Source of the DNA: Candolleomyces eurysporus
Taxonomy: Eukaryota; Basidiomycota; Agaricomycetes; Agaricales; Psathyrellaceae
NCBI GenBank assembly: GCA_027579435.1
Contig: JANBPK010000006.1
Coordinates: 62,001 to 126,000 of the forward strand
Direction of reading: 5' to 3'
Length of the DNA: 64,000 nucleotides
Positions 21,380 through 32,225 of this stretch are shown here, piece by piece (within the stretch, counting starts at the first letter, position 1; every line of letters begins with the position of its first letter). The notes under the pieces were generated by a model. It did not search any database and was not told the origin of the DNA. It worked only from the letters and a program-made list of their open reading frames with translations. The position numbers were made by a program, and so were the translations under genes.

Positions 21380-22505
21380 CTATAGCTCATCTTTGACCTT
21401 CTCCGAGCCACCCTCTGTCTTTTCTTCAGACGCCGGCTTCAAATTAGCGGTACCATCCACGATGGAATCGAAGTAATCCGTGAGCTCCTTCAACTTAGAC
21501 ACCCCTACATTCATTTGAAACGTCAGTAAATATAATAGGAGAAGGGAAATGAAGAGAACGAGAAAAAGAAAAGTGGAACGAGCATCGGACCTTCATAAAC
21601 AACGGGACTTGATGATCCAGAAGGATAAATCAAGACCTTCGATTTGCTATCTCCAAGCTCAACACCCGTCTCAGCAGTCGCTGCACCCTTGTCGTCTCGG
21701 TGTGTTCCAAACCGAAGTCGTCCGTGATATTTGCTCGCGAGGACTTTCCAGAGCAGTGGGATCTTGGAATCTTTTGTGAGGAGAAGAGCTCGGTGTTCTT
21801 TCTTGTGCTATTGAGAGTCCAAGCAGGTTAACGATATGAAAGGCTTCAATAGGAAATGGTAGTCCGCACCTTCTTAACCCAAGGTTTGAGATCCGCAACC
21901 TTCATGAGCTTGTCGGGACCGTTCGGTACCCGCAAGCTAGCGAATTTGAAGAATCCACTAGCTGTTCTTTCGCCCTCATATGGCAGAGGTGCGAGGTGCT
22001 TTCCTCTTGGGAACAACTACAAATCAAGCTCTTCTGTCAGTGTCGGAGCAGCTGTTATGGCGAAAGACTGGACACCTTGACAGTAGGGAACCCTTTCACG
22101 CCCTGCTCAGAACACAACCGCTTATTCCCTTCATCATCACAGTCCACCGCATACGCAGGAATGAGCTTGCCCAAGCTCTCAGCGGCCTTGCTATACTCCG
22201 GTACCATCCGTTGACAGTGCTATTCGAAAGGCATGAGTCCGCAGTTCTTTCATTTCGAGAGGGCATGGCGTACCCCGCACCAAGGAGCAACAAACGCGAC
22301 CAAGCTCGTTCCCTACGAAATAGTCATCCACATGAGCACTATGATCCTTCAAAGAAAGAAACTGAATAGTGCTTACATTCACTTCCATAGCCTTCTTGAA
22401 ACCTTTTGCGTCTACCACCTTCACCTTTGAGCTCTTCGGGAAGAGAGCACCGTACGCCAATGCTGGCGAAAGCGCCAGCATAAGAAGTGTACTGGGCAGG
22501 ACCAT
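21380..22505 (-). CDS. MPD1: ER protein disulfide isomerase, MPD1-like
   Basis: Six exons can be read. Exon 1 (ATG 22505) encodes a signal peptide (MVLPSTLLMLALSPALAYGA) and LFPKSSKVKVVDAKGF. The thioredoxin active site is split by an intron, FVAPWCG|HCQRMVPEYSKAA, giving a CGHC motif. Next come AYAVDCDDEGNKRLC, GVKGFPTVKLFPRG, YEGERTASGFFKFASL and LMKVADLKPWV, then VLASKYHGRLRFGTHR. The last exon ends SEKVKDEL (stop at 21380), a classical ER-retrieval signal. It catalyses disulfide formation and isomerisation in secretory proteins. Length (~300 residues) and a single thioredoxin domain fit yeast Mpd1. A 3' fragment of the gene sits at 14967-15635 as a duplication scar. Confidence 0.9.
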
Positions 22506-22847
22506 CGTTCGTTATTCGTTATCGAGACGTTCGTGAAAGAAAACGGAGAATGAGGAGGGAGGAAATGGGCTGTGGGAATAAATAGCTTGAATTGCCGGCA
22601 ACGTTGGTGACACGTCATCCCGGTGAATTACCGCCATCAACCCTGGGCGTCAGACTCCAGTGACGCCGATGCGTTTAGCGCCGAGTGTCTCGGCCGTTCG
22701 CGAGGGATTCGTGCCAAACTGTTGAGTCAGAGCACTGCAAAATTCATCCATCGGGTATATATGGTGTCTATTAGCGAAAAATTACATCAAAACGCACGCG
22801 GAATCCTATTTAACGCCGCTCGTATTACAACTGCCAGTCCGCTCTCG

Positions 22848-25014
22848 TCAATGACCCGGAGTCCGTGTCGGCGATGACAGATAATCCAGATCCTCCATCA
22901 CGATTCCCGCGGAGCCCTCTACACCCCTTTTCTCAGCTTCAGTCTCAGCGTTAACAGCACCTTGTGCCCACATAACCTCAGAAGGCTGATTCCGGATGGT
23001 CGATAAAGGAATCGCATCGACGCGGGATTGCATAGCGTTGATGTATTGCGGTTCGAGCAGACCTCGGATATGTAGGAGCATTCTGGAAGCAGTTAAAAGA
23101 AGTTAAGATTCTCGGGTTGAAAATGATAGTTGAGTGCGGAGGAAAGTAGACTCACCGGCTACATATTGTTGCTTGTAGGCATTTCAGTAGTCTGTAATAT
23201 ATGGCGATCTTCAGAATGATTACTCGAGAGAGGGAGAGAGGGATAGGACAGACCCAACAGCAAGATACGATGCAAACGGGTCAAATATCCAGATGAAAAA
23301 ATTCATAAATGACGTCCCTGTAGAGTACGCAAGCCTGAGTAAGAGAATTCAGTTCAAAGGCCTTAAAACTTGACTTACCCATGATGACTATTGTGATCGA
23401 CGCAGAGAAAGAGAATTGTCGGTACGGGGCATCAAGAATACGTGGAGAGTCCCGACTTACCGAGGTAATATACCAGACCTTCACGAACGGCACCTCACAT
23501 CAACCAAGAGGATTCAAAAATCATGGGAGATACACTCACCATCTGTAAACAACATCGTTATCAGCTTTGACGACCTATTCCCAGGCCCATCCACCACTTT
23601 CAAAAATTTCTCCACCTATTAGAGTTCACGCGCGTTGAAGTTGAGAACAAGACGTACTACAGGTGTATAGCTTCCACGCCGTTAGCAGGAATATCGCTGT
23701 TAAATGGCTCAGAAAGACCATGTATGCGATAGCAGAAAGAGTCCGTGAACCCACTGGTCTCAAAGCAGACAAAGGGGATCCAAAACGTAATCAGCAACGG
23801 ACGACATAGGGAGTGCACGCATCCCGAGAGACAGCCTCTGAGCCCTAGCACGCTGCTGGCCGAAACAACTGTTGTAAAATTTGTGATCAGTAACAATCAA
23901 CTTTGCAGCAAAATGAAAACAGCTCTTCGTCTTACATGTCTCCAGGTGGATGATAATCAGAAAACATGCGACCATGTTCACGATAGATATCTAGGTAGAA
24001 CAAGTTTCATCATGAACATGATATCACAATATATCAAAGATGTAGATACTCACGAGAGCCAGCCCGCCTAGGAAATAGAGAACTGCTTTACTTTGATAAA
24101 GTGCATATGTCCGCATGATGAATACACCTATCGGGAAGAACGTGAGGTAACGTCAACATGCAGAATGCTACAACTTACATTGAACGGTGGCGATTGCTAC
24201 CACGCTCAACAGCGTCGAAGATAGTTCATAGTTCTTACAGCTACGGGTAGCATTTGTGGCGTCAGTACCCTGGGGAGTGGATGGCTACAGCAGCAGCGAC
24301 GTACAACTGGGGATAAGTCAATGATCAGGGTCAAACTTGAAAGCGGTGACTCTGAGCTCACCTCGGTCGTTGGATTCCACCGGAACTGTGCTATTCGAAA
24401 TCAGCAGGGAGACGCAAAAACAAACTCGCTCAACGCTTCCACCCTTGAGGAACTCGATTCGGAATACTCACCAGTCAAGTCTAGGAAGAATATTGCTGGT
24501 GGAAGGTACCGATTCTAGTGAAATAGTTTGAATCGAGTTTTGGCAGATCAACAATACAACTCACACAAAGAAACAAAGACGTTCCAAAAGTCCTCCGAGC
24601 TTTCCACACCCGCTTGTACTACGAACGCTCGGTCAAATCAACAGTACTGGGAATAGCTGGAGGACTGGAAAATGAACATACTTCTTCGTCCATCGTCAGA
24701 GCCATGTCCCAGAGCAAGATCGTTGCAGAAAGCACTTCACAGACAACAAAGAAAGTTGCTTCAGTCGCCGGGATTTAAAGAAAGAGGAGACCTAGGACTC
24801 ACCAGATGTATACTAAACGCGATATACCGATGATCCAGTCCCGATAAGAGAGCGCAAACACCATTAGCATCAGTCAGTGCTCCAGATTGACGACTAGGCT
24901 ACATGGGACCCTTGGATCCTCTGCCCAACCATGGGCTCTACCAATGATATACATACACACCTTTGTCGCGATTATGCTATGGGTCAATTCCACGACGGGG
25001 TCTTGACGGGTCAT
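22848..25014 (-). CDS. DUF6533-type seven-transmembrane fungal protein
   Basis: Many short exons on the minus strand. ATG 25014 opens MTRQDPVVELTHSIIATK. A 10-base microexon (24803-24812) then joins to VLSATILLWDMALTMDEE, producing the family signature KYTSVLSATILLWD. Next are YKRVWKARRTFGTSLFLC, NRYLPPAIFFLDLT, a segment ending VVAIATVQC, VFIMRTYALYQSKAVLYFLGG, ISIVNMVACFLIIIHLET and LLITFWIPFVCFET. The cytoplasmic tail starts RMLLHIRG and ends with a stop at 22848. The family is common in Agaricomycetes, with seven predicted helices and unknown function. An in-frame upstream ATG at 25230 would add 72 residues including a hydrophobic run; I prefer 25014 because it gives the usual family N-terminus. 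Middle exons were assigned by eye. Confidence 0.75.
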
Positions 25015-25693
25015 GGAGGGAGGGTTGGGAAGGGTGATGGTGGAAGCATAGAGACAAGGAGTAGCTAGCACTGATGCGATTGGTGGGCGTGTGTTCGGCT
25101 TGAACGGCCAAGTCTGGCAGCTCGTGTACAAGAATATGATGATGCCTTGGAGCACGGACGCCAGAGGGTCACTGAGTGGAATTCCCAAAAGCTGCGGACT
25201 GATTGATATCGGACATGTCAACCGTTTCATGAATCCGGAGGGAGTTCTGTATGTGCTTGCTTGATCACGGCAGATCCGGACCCTTTCTTCGGGCATAGAT
25301 ACCAGGTACTGGGCGCCTCAGACTGAGAAGGGCTACGCTACATTCACTGGCCGGATCAATCAAACCGTGTTAGGAGCGCGAGCAGGTGGGCGCTCAGAGA
25401 ATAATCAGCTTTGCGGGTTTGTCGGACTACCAGTTTTTTAGAAAAAGAGATTATTCCGTGAAAATATTCCACTTACCAAATCTTCTGTTTCCCGAGAGAT
25501 GACTCGGAGGTTGCTCGGCTGGTATCTATTCCATCCGGATTCCACCATCATCTCATTGGAAGCTTACCTTGATGGATGGCGTCCTGGATTCTGGATGAAT
25601 GATGGATGAAGTCAAGCAGCCACGATCTTGATGAACGTCCGTGAAAAGATGGGCGATAACCTTCAACGAACTACTGAGTGCTTATTCTTCTTT
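25015..25693. other. Intergenic with a short hydrophobic open frame
   Basis: Between the 7-TM gene and the aldolase. An open frame continuous with exon 1 of the 7-TM gene (ATG 25230) contains LLGIPLSDPLASVLQGIIIF. It may be a 5' extension, untranslated leader or a relic. No other gene is seen. Confidence 0.4.
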
Positions 25694-26765
25694 CTAGTAC
25701 GAACCCGCATCGGACGGTACTACTGAGGCAGTGGGAGCGCTCTCCTTCACCAATGCCAGCCCGGAGGATCTGTGGTATCATGATTAGTGCCCAGCAACAC
25801 CAGTGATAGTCAAAAACGAAGGAGTACGGACGTTCCAATTCTCTCAGCACCCGCTCGGAACATTCGAAGACATGAATCCAATGTTCTGACGCCTCCAGAA
25901 GCCTTCACCTTGACAAGCGCCTCAACACCCTCCCCGACCTTGTTGTACGCTGCCACAGCTTGCCACATCAGCCGGACATCTTCCTCTGTTGCCTGTCCAA
26001 CGCTGAAGCCGGTGCAAGTCTTGACAAACGACGCTCCTGCCTCTGCAGCTAATAGGCATGCTGCGATCTTTAGCTTCCGTGACTTGAGAAGGCCCGTTTC
26101 AATGATGACTTTGACAAGAACGTTCTGGCAGGCGAGGATCACGGTTTTCAGGTGGTGGTAGATTTCGGAATAAGGGGGAGACGACGATAAGATAAGCCCA
26201 ATGGGTAGCACCATATCAATCTCCTGTGCACCGTCCTGGATAGCTATTCTTGCTTCCCTGGATAGGGGCGAAGGCGGAAAGATATGATATCAGAACGATT
26301 AAAGATACGCCTAGAAAATCTGGTGTACTAACTCGGCTTTGGCACGAGGAGAGCCTGCACCCAACGGGAATCCAATAACACAACATACGAGAGTCTGTGA
26401 GCCCTGGACTCTTTCGGCAACCCGCCTTGCGTATATGCTATTGACGCAGCACGACTGCAACGATATCATCGCAGTAACCCCTGGTAAATTCGCCCGTACT
26501 CATCAAACGGAATCCAACTTGCCTTGAAACCGTATTGCAGAGCTTCGTCACACAGTTGATCGATTTGCTCTGGCGTTGCCTCCGGTTTTAGAAGGGTGTG
26601 GTCAATACCGAGTGGCAGTCGGAGATCTGAGGCAGAAACGATGGAGGAGAATGATGTTGATGGGTTTTCGTTGGATGCTAGCGACGACAAGATCTGCTCT
26701 GATCGAGCGTCAATGAAAGACGCCCATTCTTCATTAGACCAGCTATCAGCTCGATTGCCAGCCAT
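25694..26765 (-). CDS. DERA: Deoxyribose-phosphate aldolase
   Basis: Class I aldolase that cleaves 2-deoxyribose-5-phosphate to glyceraldehyde-3-phosphate and acetaldehyde in cytosolic deoxynucleoside breakdown. Exon 1 (ATG 26765) has LRLPLGIDHTLLKPEATPEQI. An intron with a GC donor (AAG|GCAAGT...GTTGCAG) leads to SCCVNSIYARRVAERV and VIGFPLGAG. The next exon carries GAQEIDMVLPIG, KVIIETGLL, FVKTCTGFSVGQATEEDVRLM (Schiff-base Lys in VKT) and VKASGGVRT (second catalytic Lys). A final intron joins RIGT to SSGLALVKESAPTA, stop at 25694. All catalytic residues are in place and length is typical (~270 residues). A usual Ser after VKT is Cys here. Confidence 0.93.
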
Positions 26766-26921
26766 ATCTTTTGCTTCGTTCGAATGGTTGAGAAGTATCT
26801 GAAGACTCCAGTCGGATCCTGGTTTTGCAATGGTAATGACTAGAACACGGAGAGCTCAGAGAGCGATCGAGGCCTTCGGAGCCTTTCGGTCCGCCAGGGC
26901 CGCACTTGAGTGGGAATTTGA

Positions 26922-27300
26922 AGCCTAGAGTTGCGGGCGACGCTCTTCAGCGACTACTATGGTCGTGCACTCTTCCTTCGAACGAGCTTTGGATTTGACG
27001 GATTGGATATTAATGTGAGTGTCATTAGTATGTCCCTGCATAGCCTCCATTGATTTGGAAGCGGTGTCGATACTGAATATTTGCCATGGATTTACCCTGC
27101 GCACATGGTCTGCGTGGATATACAAAATATGATACTGGCTCTGGTGCAACTTTGGACCCGATAAGAATGATTTGACTACGTCTTACTTGCTCAATGCACC
27201 AGCATCTTGCTGCCCGGGCTGCGAGCGGTAGAGCGACAACAGCGATTAACTTGTCGACTATGGCTAAACAACACTGAACCAGAGCGAACGCCGACAGGTA
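26922..27300 (-). pseudogene. Possible C-terminal remnant of a 7-TM gene
   Basis: Minus-strand frame with a hydrophobic run (LAIVDKLIAVVALPL, about 27260-27215) followed, after a possible intron, by YHILYIHADHVRRV and a polar tail ending EERRPQL. The arrangement (last helix, basic patch, polar tail) resembles the tail of the DUF6533 gene at 22848, but similarity is weak and no upstream exons are seen. It lies between the aldolase and the hydrophobin pseudogene. Confidence 0.3.
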
Positions 27301-27389
27301 TACTCAAACTCAAGAACACCACTGCTCATGACTATCGAAACTCCAGAACTCGAACGGCGTAATGAGTTGAGTGGCCCAGATTGGGGCCT

Positions 27390-27968
27390 CAGAAGGCGGG
27401 ACCAGTTCACAACCCAGGGCCACAGCCTTCTACCGTCCGTTATAAGTCCCGTCAGCGATTATTCAACCAACATGGAAAATGGCAGGCAGAAGTATTTACG
27501 ACACTAGCATCAGTGCAGCAGAGAGGCTAAGCAAATCTGAAATCGAGCATCGTCAGTATTTTCTTGTCTTTATACACTCTGAGTAAAAATTTCCATTCAC
27601 CAAGAGATTCCAGACAGGCCGTTGGTGCTGATAGGAGAGCACATAATTACTAGTGCGTTAGTCAACGTATTTAAGCCAAGACCTATCGCGCCGTACCTCC
27701 AGAAGCTCCGACGGCGGTTCCCGATGCGGAAGCAAGAAATTCCGTAAAGGTCAATGAGTTTGCCTATTTGGCACGCGCCAGCAATGGCGCATCGACATTG
27801 CTCATTGAGAGAGTCACGTACTGCCTGCACCCCGTCGTACCACTGCGATTCGCCTTCAGTTGCATTGGGTAGTGGGCACGCAGTGCGAGAAATATCCGCA
27901 CCGGCGCTTGTGAAAGCAGTAAAAGACGAGATGGCGATGAGAGTGGCACAACGATACAAAAATCTTTG
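27390..27968 (-). pseudogene. Class I hydrophobin pseudogene (copy C)
   Basis: All five hydrophobin exons can be traced with the same splice phases as the intact genes. Exon 1 reads RFLYRCATLIAISSF...GVQA, where the intact paralogues begin MMLYRVAAV/MMLPRVATV. The two start codons have mutated (ATGATG to AGATTT-like, about 27966), and the CC pair of QCC is WY. Exon 2 is ANSLTFTEFLASASGTAVG. Exon 3 is VIMCSPISTNGLSGIS plus TG of the split Cys codon. Exon 4 begins with A, turning that Cys codon into TGA, with a TAG two codons later, though CCTD persists. Exon 5 retains ALGCELVP. The TATA box survives at 28031-28040. Confidence 0.75.
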
Positions 27969-29279
27969 AAAAGAACGGCTAGTCTTAGGTGAAATACGAG
28001 TGGTGCGAGGCGTATCGCTACCTGAATCTCCCTTTTTATACCTCTCAGTTACCACATCCTATTTTGGCCAGTCACTCAATAATTTGGAGATTGAATCGTG
28101 CCTTCGTTCCATGTCATGAAGCTTCGTCGCACACCCAGGTATTTCACTAGCAGAATCTATTTAGAACGACTTCGTTCGTGCAACTTCCTTTGAGATGGAC
28201 AAGTGGGATTGAGGAAAAAGAGCGACTCTGACCAGGTGAGATGCATTTTAACTCGCAAACCTGATGACAAAAAGGATCGGATATCTGAATGATCCACGAC
28301 CCCAACCGAGCGAGTTGTCTACTGGGGGGCCGGAAGCAGAAGATAGCTCAAACTTTACATTTCTTGCTGCAGTCCAATGTTAATTTGCTAGCCGGCCTTC
28401 TTTTTGGAGCAGACCCTACCCTACATTTATTGTGACGCATTAACAAGGGGACGCACCGCTCGACATTCAAATTGTGGCTTCCTGGCGCTTCTTTCCACCC
28501 GTCGGTAGATATTCACATCAGTTCGGTATCATCTACGTCGAGACTCATGGATAGTTATCTTATCAAAGGTTGCAAAAACCAAGTTCACTAGGAGAAATTC
28601 TGAATCTTCCGCCATTTAACCCTATTTAGCCCTGCACTAATCACCGAGAGGGTTTGCCTTGTTAGCTCGAAAGGAGTAGACTGGATGAACAAGTCGGCAA
28701 TTGGGATGTATAGCCCAAACTGAATTTGCTGCTTCCGGTGAAATTTGGCATTACGACTGATCCTGCGGAGAACAACGCCTCGCAACAAGGTATGACTGGA
28801 AAGTCGGCGCTCCGTGAGTCCTCTTTGACCTTTTGAATGCCTCAGAGCTCGATTAGCCATCGCCTTGTATCTCCCTGATAATCTATTTCTCCCTAGGGAA
28901 ACCGAGGCCGAGTAGGACCCCTACTTACCGTATAGAATATACTTTTTCCCAATGAGTCCGCAAGGCACCGCCATATGGATCCCTCGACTGGTACTTCCGC
29001 ATAAAACACAACAAAGATACATTCAACATTGACTGTCCAAATTCGTACAGAGACAACACAACGACCAAGCTTATTTAGTTACATTTTCCAGATATTTAAG
29101 CCACTCGATCAAACTGAAAACCACGAACCGGAGAAGTATAGTACAAATAATTGAGCTCTCATGAAACGCTGACAAGCCAGATCCAAGACTTCTGGGATAG
29201 ATCCAGTTCCTACAATTGGCGACCTATGCGCGTGAACACTTGCGCAAGGGTTGGAAACCTGGTGAGCTGAGTGGTACCC
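27969..29279. other. Intergenic, no gene seen
   Basis: The left end holds the relict hydrophobin promoter (TATAAAAAGG, 28031-28040). The rest (28100-29279) shows no convincing exons on either strand; the longest frames lack family features and splice-linked partners. Confidence 0.45.
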
Positions 29280-29882
29280 TCAAAGGATACTGATAGGGCT
29301 ACAACCCAAGTTGACTACCCCATTCTGCGGTTTCATAAAAAGGTTCAGACTCTATATAGACTTTTCGAATCATGAAAGTCGCTTACAAAGTTGTTGTTAG
29401 AGCAGCACACGGTCTGGCCCTCGCTAGTATCAGATCGGATGTGAGGCTCTTTACTTTTCGGGAATATAAAGAAAGGGTGTTACTCACCACTGGGTTCCTT
29501 GGAGGACGGAGAGAACGGGAGAACAGGTGACTGATAAAATGCTATCTCAGCATCACACTCAAGATGTGTACCACATCCGTTTTTCTTACTTCCAATGGGC
29601 AGAGCAATAGGTACGCCTATAGGCAAGATGCCTAGCAATAAATTAAGAAGCGACCCGCTGAGCTGTATGATTACAGCGTGTGAGCAGTCCTTCTCGACCA
29701 GTCAAGGCAAAGAAGAGACGTACATTATTCTGAACAGACTCGCAGCACTGGATGGGACCGGTGTTGGCAGCGCACTCGGGTAGCGGGGGGTCCGGCTCGG
29801 TCCGTGCAACAATGGCACTGGCAGACCCGAAGACAGCCATGAACAAGATGGTGAAGACAGCGGCAACACGGTAAAGCATCAT
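29280..29882 (-). CDS. Class I hydrophobin (copy B)
   Basis: Small secreted amphipathic protein that self-assembles on hyphal or spore surfaces. Five exons. Exon 1 (ATG 29882) carries a signal peptide (MMLYRVAAVFTILFMAVFGSASA) and ECAANTGPIQCCESVQNN. Exon 2 is the hydrophobic LSGSLLNLLLGILPIGVPIA. Exon 3 is ITCSPVLSVLQGTQ plus TG. Exon 4 completes the fifth Cys (TG|C) and gives EGQTVCCSNNNF. Exon 5 is NGVVNLGCSPISIL, stop at 29280. All eight Cys are present in the order C, CC, C, C, CC, C. The promoter box and TATA are shared with copy A. Confidence 0.88.
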
Positions 29883-29921
29883 CTTGGGAAAAGAGTATTG
29901 GAGAAGAGGAAGTAGTAGCGA

Positions 29922-29983
29922 GTAGTAGTCGACTTTGGGAGGCAACTGCTGAAGATACTGGCCTTTCACGAAGGCCTTTTATA
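29922..29983 (-). promoter_or_regulatory. Hydrophobin core promoter, copy B
   Basis: A GTAGTAGTCGAC / TTTGGGAGGCAACTG block (29922-29948, plus-strand reading) and a TATAAAA box (29977-29983) about 100 bases upstream of the ATG match the region upstream of hydrophobin copy A almost base for base, while surrounding sequence is diverged. Confidence 0.65.
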
Positions 29984-32225
29984 CGTTTTTTGAAGCCCTG
30001 ATTCGGTCTGACAAAATTTGGNTTTTTTTTCTTCATTTCGAGATTTCTGCCTTGAGAGCTACAGCCTTCACTTTACGTTCGCATCATCCCATTGGTCACT
30101 AGTCATTGGCTGACGGTATGCAGAGCGTCGTGTCGTAATCTCTAGGACATTTTCAGATGGACCGATCCGGTCGCACGAGCCTCGACAGGTACTATTGATT
30201 CGACCAGAGACTTTTGTTTTAATTTGGGCAGTGTTCTCCGTGATTGGTGGTGGTAATAGCGCGGGTCCGAGCAGGTACTGGAATGCCTCAGAATTCGACA
30301 CTTTGAGATACAAAATGTGACATCATGTGTTGCTCGTTCTGTCATTTTGAGGGCACTAACCACAATGACCAGGCCTATTGAGGCCTGAAGAGTCGCTAAC
30401 TATTGGTTGACGGGATTTCCAAAAGATCTCAGCGACCTGAGCTTGAATATCATTTTCCGATACTTTGGAACCATCGCCGCTGAGTTGCAACCTTGAGCGC
30501 TTATTTTTGCAACATAAGGTTCTCCCCACAGCGAATGCTGGTGTAATATCTGTCTAGAGCTACCTAAATTTGTGGTTATGGGCCCGCTCGCTGCATTTAC
30601 GAAGGGTTTTCGGTGAGGGGAGGCTTAGCTCGCTACCATGGCGAGGTTTTCATTGAGCGCCCGTGAAGCAGGTGTTGGCCACAGTACGCCACATTCTTCT
30701 GGGACCCCTGGCACCGTTACATGATCATCCAAATATTGCCCGAATTTAGCAAGCATTGCCTAAAAACAGACCTCATCCTCCGACTCACGGTGTTGTGAAT
30801 AACGAAATCGAATGCGAAATGAACTGTTTCGTGACTGACCATCAGCCAGAAGAACGAAACCTCACGGCCGTCTCGGATTTCGGCCCTTCAAGTACCTACC
30901 ACAGTTGCAGCTGAACCGAAACGATGCCTGTGGAGGTCAATAAATCCGACTCGCGGTCCACCGTCCTTTATTGCGGCTTGAAGTGGACAGGATCCATAAT
31001 TTGAACAATTCAAAGTCAATCAACACGAGAGCACGGAGGCTGGAAAGGCCTTTACGTCCAACTTGTTAATTTTTTTGCGCTGACCACAACTTGCCAGCGC
31101 TGTTACTTTCTACCTCTTTTCTTCGGCGGCTTTTACACTTAAAGTTTGGACGCACACGCGGAACTCCGAGACTCCGCGCATGATGAACATTGTACTGTCA
31201 TGGACAGATGTATTTCTGCTCGGAAGTCAGCGGACCTTGACGTTACTGAACCCGAGTGGAATCCAAACTTCGGAGTCGTGGTATATTCTCAGGCCTCTAC
31301 TTACTTTGTATGGCTCTCGAAGATCACGGATCCTACGAAGCTAGTCCTAATTTGGAAGACTAACACATCTGGCTCGCGACGGAGAAGTTTCGAGGCATCC
31401 AGTTCAACCATACTGGTGAAATTCGACTCCACGATGTCGTCGCAAATACCTAACGTGTCACGGTGAGGGTTGCACTGGACTACGCGGTACCACATGCTGC
31501 TGTCAGAATTATGCCTCTGATTGGCTTAGCCCATCCATGGCGTCACAGATTGGTCGTAGAATTTATCAGTCAAGAAACTAATAAGACTGTTCACCGTCGA
31601 ACGTTGGCAGAGGAAACCCACCATTGGACGGAGAGAAGTGTACCTTGATGATCTTCGCCATCCATTCAGGTATGAAGAACACGGTTCCCCGTCAGCCAGT
31701 ATGTAACAAGCAACCTTATTGGTCTCTGGGTGTCTCAACGTGATCTCAATTGGATGGCCAAACTGTGATATCTCTCCCAAAGTGGTCGACAAATTACGGT
31801 CGATGTAGGTCGTGATTGGGTGAAGAGAAATACCCTTTTACTCTGCCAGTCGTCCAGACTGATGGAAGGTCATTGGTCGATAACGCCTTACCCATTATAC
31901 TGGTAGTGTGCGTGATACACCTCCGTTCGTCCAGAATGTCGGACCACACGAAGGTGCAACACAAGGAAAACACGTAACGCCGTAGCTCCGCCGGAGGCTC
32001 GAACAGAGTAATGAGTGCATTAGCTAGACCCAAAACCAGACAAATGGTAGTACCAAAGGGAGTCCCAAAGGGTATACACAAGAAATTGAAGAAAGAGTCG
32101 ACTACGAAACAACCCCAAAAAACCATGTACCAAGAGTGTCTTATCCTAGTTTCTCAGTCTAAGCATTCGAACCTGCCTATGTAAGTCGACCGAGAACCCA
32201 ACGGTTTGGTTTTGAATCACCCCCT
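29984..32225. repeat. Diverged flank shared with 32990-34360; no intact gene
   Basis: Several blocks align in the same order and strand with the region right of hydrophobin copy A: 30225-30300 with 33210-33280 (GATTGGTGGTGGTAATAG versus GATTGACGGTGGGGATAG), about 31505-31550 with 34035-34080 (AGCCAATCA...TGACAG motif), and 31610-31690 with 34150-34260 (GATGATC, GGCTGGCGGG/GGCTGACGGG). On the minus strand 32126-31900 encodes a hydrophobic stretch (FFNFLCIPFGTPFG, LVLGLANALITLF) that could be part of an old membrane-protein gene. I do not recognise the family, and frames are broken, so I treat it as decayed duplicated sequence. Confidence 0.45.

Larger units (their letters stand above)
11900..22040. 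repeat. Segmental tandem triplication carrying F-box genes and isomerase fragments
   Basis: Three diverged direct copies. Unit 1 is about 11900-15635, unit 2 about 15636-18357 and unit 3 about 18358-22040. Each holds, left to right, an F-box 3' flank, an F-box gene (minus), a promoter block like that of the Nto1-like gene, and shared intergenic sequence. Units 1 and 3 also include the 3' half of a protein disulfide isomerase gene (14967-15635; intact gene at 21380-22505). The 1/2 junction joins an isomerase intron (15635) to F-box 3' flank. The 2/3 junction (18357/18358) joins intergenic sequence to a point about 250 bases further into the same flank. Two different breakpoints imply two events, or a secondary deletion in unit 2. 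Confidence 0.8.

Noticed and set aside
31146..31466. Plus-strand open frame of ~106 residues
   Set aside because: No family features or splice-linked exons, and it overlaps the decayed duplicated flank whose signal is on the minus strand.
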